Shown: positions 14,397 through 20,376 of the stretch, one piece after another
Layout of the letters: every line of letters begins with the position of its first letter
How positions within the stretch are numbered: the stretch's first letter is position 1
Source: JAJVID01 sp035275345
GTDB taxonomy: Bacteria; Acidobacteriota; Blastocatellia; RBC074
Direction: 5' to 3'
DNA: 20,376 bases
Assembly (NCBI GenBank): GCA_035275345.1
Contig: DATEMY010000242.1
Coordinates: 1 to 20,376, forward strand
Position numbers and translations under genes: made by a program
The notes under the pieces: generated by a model
What the model saw: the letters and a program-made list of their open reading frames with translations, nothing else
The model's database searches: none
What the model was told of the DNA's origin: nothing

Positions 14397-16031
14397 ATGA
14401 ATCAACGGGCCGCAGAGCAGACGATAGCTAATTCGAACCGCGCTCATTTGGGGGAACTAGTTCGGGAACTCCGTGGATTGGAGGACCGCTTGCGGCAGGG
14501 CGGCGGCGCGGAAAAAGTCGAACGCCAACACAGTCAGGGCAAACTGACCGCGCGCGAACGAATCGCGCGATTGCTCGATCCAGACGCGAGGTTTCAGGAA
14601 GTCGGTCTGCTTGTCGCTTACGACGAATACGATGGCCAGGCGCCCGGAGCCGGCGTCGTCACTGGCTTCGGCCTGGTCGCAGGGCGCGAGGTTGTGGTTG
14701 TGGCGAATGACGCGACAGTGAAGGCCGGGTCGTGGTGGCCTGAAACGATTAAGAAGATGCTGCGCGCTCAGGAGATCGCCATGCGTTGCCGCGCGCCGAT
14801 TGTTTACCTGGTTGATTCGGCCGGCGTTAATCTACCTTACCAGGGCGGCGTCTTTCCGGGGCAATACGGCGCGGCGCGGATTTTCTACTACAACTCGATC
14901 ATGCGACGTTACCTGAAAGTTCCACAGATCGCGGCGGTCATGGGACAATGCGTTGCGGGTGGAGCTTATCTGCCTGCGCTCTCCGACGTGATTCTGATGG
15001 TCGAAGGAACGTCTTTTATGGGGCTTGGGGGGCCGAATCTGGTCAAAGGCGCCACCGGGCAGAAGGTTGACAGTGAGACGCTTGGCGGCGCGCGGATGCA
15101 CAACGCGATTTCGGGCGTCGCTCATTACCGCTCGAAAAACGACGAAGAGTGCATCGATAAAATCCGCGAAATCATTTCGGAGTTGCCCGCGAAGACTGCG
15201 CCGCGAGTGAGCGTCGTCGAATCTAGCGAACCGGCTCGGGCCTCGACCGATCTTTACGACATTCTTCCGGCGGATCACCGCGCGCCTTATGACGCGCGGG
15301 AAATGCTCAACTGCATTCTCGACCGTGACAGCTTCGACGAATTTCAGGCCGATTACGCCAAGGAGATGATCGTCGGTCACGCGCGCTTGTGCGGCGTCAA
15401 TATTGGCGTCATCGCCAACAACCGCGGCTTCGTCCCAAGCGCGCCCGGCCGCGCGCCGCGAATCGGCGGAATCATTTACGCCGAGAGCGCCGAAAAGACG
15501 GCGTATTTCATCGAGACCTGCAATCGCCACGGAACGCCGTTGTTGTTCATTCAGGACGTTTCGGGTTTCATGGTCGGCGTCGAGGCCGAGCAATCGGGTA
15601 TCATTCGAGCGGGCGCCCGCTTCGTCGAGGCGATGGCGACCGCGACCGTTCCAAAGATTGTCTTGACCGTGAACCACGCCAGCGGCGCCGGATATTACGC
15701 GATGGCCGGACAAGGCTTCGACCCCGACTTCATCTTCACTCTGCCGACCGGGCGGATGGCCGTGATGGAAGGCGAATCGGCGGTGATGGCGCTCTTTTCC
15801 TCCCAGTTGGATAAATTGAAAGAGCAGGGCAAGGAGCCTGATGAACGTTTGCGCGCCGAGATGAATCGCGTGCGCGCCGAATACGAACGACAACTCGACG
15901 CCAGATTCGCCGCCGCGCGCGGGTTCGTTGACGCAGTCGTCGCGCCGGAAGATGTGCGGCCCGCGCTTGAATTGGCGCTGCGAACGGCATTGAACAATCC
16001 TGGCCCGCATCTCGGGCAGTTTCTTCTGTAG
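14397..16031 (+). CDS. acyl-CoA carboxylase carboxyltransferase (beta) subunit
   Basis: A 544-aa protein of normal length for the carboxyltransferase subunit of biotin-dependent acyl-CoA carboxylases (methylcrotonyl-, propionyl- or related). It moves the carboxyl group from carboxybiotin to an acyl-CoA in the cytoplasm. It has two crotonase-like halves. The N-terminal half has GKLTARERIARLLD at 48-61 and the oxyanion-hole stretch GQCVAGGAYLPAL at 183-195. The C-terminal half has FIQDVSGFMVG at 384-394, NHASGAGYYAMAG at 426-438 and the usual late helix (about 488-525). The sequence around DSAGVNLPYQ and GGPNLVKGATG leans toward the methylcrotonyl-CoA type, but the substrate is not settled. No alpha (biotin carboxylase) subunit lies in the window. 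It starts 98 bases after the methyltransferase stop and is likely a separate unit. Confidence 0.93.
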   Translation: MNQRAAEQTIANSNRAHLGELVRELRGLEDRLRQGGGAEKVERQHSQGKLTARERIARLLDPDARFQEVGLLVAYDEYDGQAPGAGVVTGFGLVAGREVVVVANDATVKAGSWWPETIKKMLRAQEIAMRCRAPIVYLVDSAGVNLPYQGGVFPGQYGAARIFYYNSIMRRYLKVPQIAAVMGQCVAGGAYLPALSDVILMVEGTSFMGLGGPNLVKGATGQKVDSETLGGARMHNAISGVAHYRSKNDEECIDKIREIISELPAKTAPRVSVVESSEPARASTDLYDILPADHRAPYDAREMLNCILDRDSFDEFQADYAKEMIVGHARLCGVNIGVIANNRGFVPSAPGRAPRIGGIIYAESAEKTAYFIETCNRHGTPLLFIQDVSGFMVGVEAEQSGIIRAGARFVEAMATATVPKIVLTVNHASGAGYYAMAGQGFDPDFIFTLPTGRMAVMEGESAVMALFSSQLDKLKEQGKEPDERLRAEMNRVRAEYERQLDARFAAARGFVDAVVAPEDVRPALELALRTALNNPGPHLGQFLL

Positions 16032-16042
16032 CCTCGGATTCA

Positions 16043-16068
16043 GTGTGACGATCCGATAAGTGTCACAC
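16043..16068. repeat. short perfect inverted repeat after the carboxylase gene
   Basis: The 7-base arms gtgtgac (16043-16049) and gtcacac (16062-16068) are perfectly complementary around 12 bases, just after the carboxylase stop at 16031. There is no T-run, so a terminator role is weak. It may equally be an operator for the following gene. Confidence 0.4.
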
Positions 16069-16151
16069 CAACAAATGCGGCTGGCCCTCTAACAACGGAT
16101 AATTCGCCCCTGTTGAAAGGGCGCGTGAATGTTGCGCTCTGATTAATTTAT

Positions 16152-16158
16152 AGGGGGA
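16152..16158 (+). promoter_or_regulatory. ribosome binding site of the small membrane protein
   Basis: The purine run aggggga ends three bases before the ATG at 16162. It is one of the few good Shine-Dalgarno-like sites in the window and supports this start. Confidence 0.6.
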
Positions 16159-16161
16159 ACT

Positions 16162-16698
16162 ATGACGAAGAAAATCTTTAGAGCCGCTCGACACACGCTG
16201 ATCATCGCCGGTTTCGCGCTCTACGCGCTCAGCATGGTTTTGCCAGCCTTACACACGAGAACCGTGCCGAATAGTTTCGATACTTTGACAGGGATCGAGT
16301 GTCTATTAATGGGAGCCTTTAACGGATTGATTCATTTGGTTGGAGGCGCCGTGCATGTGGCCATTCTTTGTATTTTGGGCAATATTTTGATGGGAGGTTC
16401 TATTATTTGCGTGTTGATTCGCAAAAATCCTCTCCCACTTCGCTTACTGATGTTTTTGCAGGTGTTAGTAATCCCTCTGGCCACCGGATTTCCGGAATTT
16501 TTCGATCTGGAAGGCACGATTTTTCTGTCGGGTTATTACGTCTGGTTCGCCTCGTTCGTTTTCATCGCCACCGGGCTGTCGCTGGAAGGTCAAGAGGTCG
16601 GTGACCAAAAGGTCATTTCGGTGACCAAAAGGTCATTAAAGAAGCGGACGGACGCGCGCTCCCTAAAAGAAGCGGACGGACGCGCGCTCCCTATTTAA
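16162..16698 (+). CDS. small four-helix membrane protein with repeat-derived C-terminus
   Basis: A 178-aa protein of unknown function. Hydrophobic segments lie at about 11-29, 52-86 (one long or two short), 91-109 and 119-138, so it is an inner-membrane protein. No catalytic motif is visible. The natural protein seems to end near residue 145 (LEGQEV). From residue 146 the sequence is encoded by two copies of a 20-base unit and two copies of a 28-base unit, then a stop. Because 28 is not a multiple of three, the two copies are read in different frames (KKRTDARSL and KEADGRALP), which argues that this tail is accidental. The purine-rich site at 16152-16158 supports the start. It stands alone, between the carboxylase and the SixA-like gene. 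Confidence 0.75.
   Translation: MTKKIFRAARHTLIIAGFALYALSMVLPALHTRTVPNSFDTLTGIECLLMGAFNGLIHLVGGAVHVAILCILGNILMGGSIICVLIRKNPLPLRLLMFLQVLVIPLATGFPEFFDLEGTIFLSGYYVWFASFVFIATGLSLEGQEVGDQKVISVTKRSLKKRTDARSLKEADGRALPI
16599..16693. repeat. two adjacent tandem duplications (20 bp x2, 28 bp x2)
   Basis: The 20-base unit (16599-16618 and 16619-16638) differs at one base. Each copy contains the inverted repeat tgacc-aaaa-ggtca. It is followed directly by two identical 28-base units (16638-16665 and 16666-16693) with the core gaagcggacggacgcgcgct. The array ends five bases before the stop codon's last base, so it makes up the end of the membrane-protein gene. It may be a small dispersed element or replication slippage. 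Confidence 0.92.
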
Positions 16699-16777
16699 AC
16701 TCCTGCATGCGGTGATATTATACGCCCGCTAAGCAGGTCTCCTGCGAACAATTCACGAAGAGAGAGGTCAAGGAAAA

Positions 16778-17302
<525 letters not shown>

Positions 17303-17306
17303 GTTT

Positions 17307-17855
17307 ATGAACCCCTGGCACGATGTGGAGCTTGGCGACCAGGCCCCGGAAATCTTCAATTGCATTATCGAAATTCCCATCGGCTCGAAGATCAAATACG
17401 AATTAGATAAGAAGACCGGACTGCTGCGCGTTGATCGCGTGCTCTTCAGTTCCGTGCATTACCCGGCCAATTACGGCTTCCTCCCACAAACCTACTGTGA
17501 CGACAACGATCCGCTCGACGTGCTCGTGCTCGGCCAGGTTGAGGTCGTACCGCTCTGCATCATGCGCGCCAAGACCATCGGCGTCATGCAGATGATCGAC
17601 CAGAACGAAGAAGACGATAAGATTATCGCCGTCCATTACGACGATCCCGAATACCGCGACTACCGCGACATCTCCGAACTGCCCGAACATAGGCTGAAAG
17701 CCGTTAAAAGATTTTTTGAAGATTACAAGGCGCTCGAAAACAAACAGGTCAAGGTCGAGCGGTTCATGGGGCGCTATGACGCAATCAACATCATCGAACA
17801 GAGCATCAAGCTGTACGCCGACTTGAAGCCTCAGTTGATCGGAAAAGAAGCATGA
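17307..17855 (+). CDS. ppa: inorganic pyrophosphatase, family I
   Basis: A 182-aa soluble enzyme of normal length for bacterial family I pyrophosphatase, which splits PPi to two phosphates and pulls biosynthetic reactions forward. The signature with metal-binding acids is DDNDPLDVLVLG at 65-76 (Asp66, Asp68, Asp71). Other family marks are IEIPIGSKIKYELD at 21-34, VHYPANYGFLP at 50-60, the DDK segment at 103-105 and KRFFEDYKALE at 134-144. It starts four bases after the SixA-like gene stop. The product should be cytoplasmic and Mg-dependent. Nothing unusual is seen in the sequence. Confidence 0.97.
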   Translation: MNPWHDVELGDQAPEIFNCIIEIPIGSKIKYELDKKTGLLRVDRVLFSSVHYPANYGFLPQTYCDDNDPLDVLVLGQVEVVPLCIMRAKTIGVMQMIDQNEEDDKIIAVHYDDPEYRDYRDISELPEHRLKAVKRFFEDYKALENKQVKVERFMGRYDAINIIEQSIKLYADLKPQLIGKEA

Positions 17856-17884
17856 TGATCTACTGAAAGACAGCGCCTACAGAT

Positions 17885-17943
17885 GAAAAAATGATCGCGT
17901 GAGCCAGCGCTTGTGGAAGCGGAGAGCGTCAATGGCTCACGCG
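17885..17943 (-). terminator. probable intrinsic terminator of the Kelch-like gene
   Basis: A perfect 11-base stem (arms 17896-17906 and 17933-17943, tggctcacgcg and complement) lies between two convergent genes. Read on the minus strand, the stem is followed after four bases by a run of six T (complement of the A-run at 17886-17891). This fits a rho-independent terminator for the minus-strand gene that ends at 17958. The loop contains a further small hairpin, cgctt-gtgg-aagcg. On the plus strand no T-run follows, so it is less likely to end the pyrophosphatase transcript. Confidence 0.7.
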
Positions 17944-17957
17944 CAAGCTGAAAGGTT

Positions 17958-19241
17958 CTATCCGCAAGGGCCTACCGTATCGCCATGTCTCAGGTGACCG
18001 GCTAGAGCCTGTTGTGGAATTACCAGTGTCTTTTGCGCCGGCGTACCGGGCTTATGACAAACTGTCACTGAGCTTTGGTTGAGAACGAGCGCCCAGACTC
18101 GATTACTCGGTGTGTCTGTCGAGTCGCGGCCTCCTAAAACTATCATCCTTTGATTGGCTTGATCGAATGCGGCGGTGTGATAGAAGCGAGGCCCTGGCGG
18201 CGCGCCCGATTGAGTAAGCTGCGACCAGGCCGGGACGCCGCCGAGCCCGTTGGCGTTGCTCAATTGCCAGAGGTCTCCTAGCGCAGTGTCAGTCTGCGCA
18301 GTCTGGTTCCAAACCCTGCCGCCGAAGACGATCATCCTGTTATTGATAGGATCATAGATGGCTGAGTGGCCTTTTCTGACTGACGGCGGAGCGCCGGCGG
18401 GTAATAATTGCGTCCAGGTCGGAGTCCCTCCCAGACCATTCGCATTGCTCAGCGCCCAGGTATCGTTGTAATCGCTGATTACATAAGGACAGCAGGTAGT
18501 GATCAATTGTTCTCCGGCGAAGATCGTCATTCGATTATTGGCCTGGTCGTAAATCGCCGTGTGTTCATCACGGATGGGCGGCGGCCCGCCCGCAACCGCC
18601 AGCGTAGTCCAGGTGGAAGGGCTGGCTATCCCGTTGGCGTTCGAGAGAATGCGCGCGTCGTTCTGGTCCGTGCCGAAGAAAGCCAATTGACCGGCGAAGG
18701 TGATGAGTAAGTTGTTCACTGAATCATAGACTGAACTGTGGCCTACTCTCGCCTGCGGATTCGTCACTGCGCTCTGTGTCCATACCGGCGGCCCGCCAAG
18801 GCCGTTCGCATTGCTCAGCGTATAAACGTTGAATAAAGCGGGAGAACAATTCGCAAAGCAGCCTCCATAGACGATGAGCTGATTGGTCGCCGCATCGTAG
18901 ATCGAGCTCTCCAATCCGTTGGAGATGGGCGGCGAGCCGGTCGGCATAAGCTTGATCCAGGCAGGCGCTCCACCGAGCCCATTGGCGTTCGTCAACACCC
19001 AGACCTCATTGCCATTGCCTGGCGGGTTGGGGTTGAAGGGAGGATTGCCCGGAAAGAAGACGATCAACCGGTTGCTCGCCGCATCGTAATGGGCAGGCTT
19101 GGGCGCGAAGATCGGGTCAGGCGGCGTACCGGTGGGAAAAAGCTCGATCCAGGTTTGCGCGCTCACCAGAGATCCCAAACCCAGAACGAGGGCGCAGATT
19201 AACGCTGACAACATGGTTTTCATCATTTTTCTGTCACTCAT
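17958..19241 (-). CDS. secreted Kelch-like beta-propeller protein with Cys/His tail motif
   Basis: A 427-aa exported protein. Residues 1-28 are a signal peptide (basic MSDRKMMK, hydrophobic core, probable cleavage after VSA at 28). The mature part has about six repeats of roughly 55 residues in which 'YD..NN.. I.FGG' strands alternate with 'SNANGLGG.P.W' turns; five NANG-type copies are visible. This is the layout of Kelch or galactose-oxidase-like beta-propellers, usually used for binding at the cell surface. I see no catalytic residues. Residues 394-427 form a separate tail, VCHKPGTP...AGHLRHGD...GPC, with Cys395, His396, His416, His419 and Cys426. A perfect AAAGGAG five bases before the ATG fixes the start. 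Function and ligand are unknown. Confidence 0.82.
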   Translation of the reverse strand: MSDRKMMKTMLSALICALVLGLGSLVSAQTWIELFPTGTPPDPIFAPKPAHYDAASNRLIVFFPGNPPFNPNPPGNGNEVWVLTNANGLGGAPAWIKLMPTGSPPISNGLESSIYDAATNQLIVYGGCFANCSPALFNVYTLSNANGLGGPPVWTQSAVTNPQARVGHSSVYDSVNNLLITFAGQLAFFGTDQNDARILSNANGIASPSTWTTLAVAGGPPPIRDEHTAIYDQANNRMTIFAGEQLITTCCPYVISDYNDTWALSNANGLGGTPTWTQLLPAGAPPSVRKGHSAIYDPINNRMIVFGGRVWNQTAQTDTALGDLWQLSNANGLGGVPAWSQLTQSGAPPGPRFYHTAAFDQANQRMIVLGGRDSTDTPSNRVWALVLNQSSVTVCHKPGTPAQKTLVIPQQALAGHLRHGDTVGPCG

Positions 19242-19740
19242 AATTTCTCCTTTGCTGGAGCCAGGAATCGGCTATCGCTGAGACATTCGTAGAGGAGACG
19301 GCTGGCGGACGGTCATAAATTGCAATCCTCTTCGCAGTCTGGCAATTCATCGCCCCGCCGCCTGCCATGCGTTTTACTTCATTAGCTATATGCGCAAAAC
19401 GGGGTGGAAGTGGCTGATTCCGCCAAAATATTTTTTCAGCTTCGGCTGACGATTAATTATGCGTTTCCATTCAAGGTCAGGGGCGAGAAGGAAAGGGATG
19501 CGATAATCTGGCGCCTGCCGTTTCCGCCGATTAAGACAGGCGTGTCCAGTCAGCATCTTAGGCCAAGGACGTAAGCCTGGAAATGTAGGAAATTTTTTCG
19601 ACTTTATTTTTAATCCGAATGTCTAAATACATGGCGGGAAAGTCGCCAAAATAAGCAAGCTGATAGCTGCGGACACCCCCTGATTCGCCGCAGCGGCTGA
19701 ACATAACGACGAGTTTAGGGAAAGCGGATCTGATTAGATT
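19242..19740. other. long divergent intergenic region with stem-loops
   Basis: About 500 bases without a supportable gene; the ORFs here are under about 20 codons. It lies between the secreted protein (minus) and the sigma factor (plus), so both promoters should be here. Structures visible on the plus strand are a tcagc-ttcg-gctga tetraloop hairpin at 19436-19449 and a stem formed by 19508-19517 with 19537-19549 (cgcctg/caggcg plus ctgg/ccag with a three-base bulge). An A+T-rich stretch occupies about 19588-19620. I looked for an ECF-type promoter (ggaa with gtctaa): ggaaat at 19588 and gtctaa at 19621 are too far apart to claim. Confidence 0.45.
19247..19253 (-). promoter_or_regulatory. strong ribosome binding site of the Kelch-like gene
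   Basis: Read on the minus strand the bases are AAAGGAG, five bases before the ATG at 19241. It is the best Shine-Dalgarno match in the window and decides this start. Confidence 0.75.
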
Positions 19741-20313
19741 ATGGAATTCAGCGACGATCAGATCATCGAGCGGACGCTCGCCGGTGAGACCGATGCTTTT
19801 AGCCAGCTGGTGCGAAGATGGGAGAGACCTATTTACGGGCTGTCGCTACGCATGCTCGGACGTGACGAGGACGCGCGCGATGTTTGTCAGGAGACTTTTC
19901 TGGCGGCGTTCCGGAATCTGCAGAAGTTCCGAGGCGACGCCAAGTTCTCTTCCTGGCTCTATCGGATCGCTCTGAACGCTTGCCATTCGCGGCTGCGGAA
20001 ACAGGGCGCGGTGGTCGAGCAATCAATTGATCAGGAAGACGATAACGGGCGCAAATTCGAAATCGCCGACAGCGGCCTGGAGAATCTGGCCGAACGGTTG
20101 CAGCGACATCAGCGCGCTGAGATGGTGAGGAAGGCTTTGCAGGCTTTACCCACCGAGATGCGGCAGGTGATCATCATGAAAGAGTACGAAGAGTTGACCT
20201 TTGCCGAAATCGCTGAAATCCTGCAGATTCCGGTAAGCACAGTTAAATCGCGCCTCTACACCGGATTACAGCAGATGGGAGCGCGATTGGAGAAGATGCG
20301 TGGTTTGTTGTGA
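19741..20313 (+). CDS. ECF-type RNA polymerase sigma factor (RpoE/SigW-like)
   Basis: A 190-aa sigma-70 family protein with only regions 2 and 4, as in extracytoplasmic-function sigma factors. Region 2 (about 18-85) has FSQLVRRWERPIYGLSLRML, then DEDARDVCQETFLAAFRNL at 42-60, and the DNA-melting and -10 contacts around KFSSWLYRIALNACHSRLRK at 68-87. Region 4 (about 128-180) has the helix-turn-helix ELTFAEIAEILQIPVSTVKSRL at 151-172 for -35 binding. It directs RNA polymerase to a regulon I cannot identify. A start codon 43 bases beyond its stop suggests an anti-sigma gene in the same operon. The secreted protein divergent from it could be a target, which is inference. Confidence 0.95.
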   Translation: MEFSDDQIIERTLAGETDAFSQLVRRWERPIYGLSLRMLGRDEDARDVCQETFLAAFRNLQKFRGDAKFSSWLYRIALNACHSRLRKQGAVVEQSIDQEDDNGRKFEIADSGLENLAERLQRHQRAEMVRKALQALPTEMRQVIIMKEYEELTFAEIAEILQIPVSTVKSRLYTGLQQMGARLEKMRGLL

Positions 20314-20356
20314 GGGAGAGAGACGGCTTAGATCAGGCTATGGGAGGCCATAGAGT

Positions 20357-20376
20357 ATGAAAAGCGAAAACAAGAA
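20357..20376 (+). CDS. start of a downstream gene, cut by the window edge
   Basis: An ATG at 20357 with gggagg at 20342-20347 as ribosome site opens a frame (MKSENK) that runs off the end of the window. By position after an ECF sigma gene, it is most likely an anti-sigma or zinc-finger protein. The six visible codons do not allow a call. Confidence 0.4.

Noticed and set aside
14832..16010. 392-codon minus-strand open frame over the acyl-CoA carboxylase gene
   Set aside because: The plus-strand gene has full family motifs; the opposite frame is open because of high G+C codon bias.
19588..19626. ggaaat and gtctaa as an ECF sigma promoter
   Set aside because: The gap of 27 bases is too long for the usual spacing of about 16-17.

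Overview
The window reads as a chromosomal segment of an environmental Gram-negative bacterium. Acidobacteriota (Blastocatellia-like) is my best guess. It rests on the very long YfhO-type membrane proteins, the gene mix and the many dispersed palindromic repeats, and no rRNA or other phylogenetic marker confirms it. By eye, G+C runs from about 43% in some lines of the minus-strand block to about 65% in the plus-strand genes. I see no tRNA, rRNA, CRISPR array, transposase or phage gene.

Region 1 (366-14298) is a polyprenyl-sugar/envelope glycosylation locus. Plus strand: a soluble DPM1-like GT2 (366-1073), a 1076-aa YfhO-family membrane protein four bases later (1078-4308), a membrane-anchored GtrB/CsbB-like GT2 (4454-5449) and a SAM methyltransferase (5608-6372). 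Minus strand: a 1505-aa protein fusing a second YfhO-like region to a GT39-like GT-C region (8599-13116), whose stop overlaps the TTG start of a 746-aa GT-C-like membrane protein (6362-8602). A second methyltransferase with a C-terminal extension (13246-14298) is divergent from that pair. A reasonable model, by analogy with Bacillus CsbB/GtcA/YfhO, is that the GT2 enzymes charge polyprenyl phosphate with sugar inside the cell. The multi-pass proteins would then transfer the sugar to an envelope acceptor outside, and the methyltransferases would decorate sugars or lipid. No flippase gene is visible. The acceptor is unknown.

Region 2 (14397-17855) is metabolic: a biotin-dependent acyl-CoA carboxylase carboxyltransferase subunit, a small four-helix membrane protein whose C-terminus is built from tandem repeats, a SixA-like phosphohistidine phosphatase, and inorganic pyrophosphatase four bases later.

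Region 3 (17958-20376) holds a secreted Kelch-like protein on the minus strand with a Cys/His tail motif, then a roughly 500-bp intergenic region, an ECF sigma factor, and the first codons of what may be its anti-sigma partner.

A second theme is repeats. At least five families occur: a G-rich/C-rich inverted repeat at the start of the first YfhO gene, an 18-bp x4 repeat inside the same gene, a hairpin at 4352-4413, a 10-bp-period element at 5488-5583, and 20-bp and 28-bp tandem duplications at the end of the gene at 16162. Three of the five are read as protein. In the first YfhO gene the additions are absent from its paralogue in the same window.
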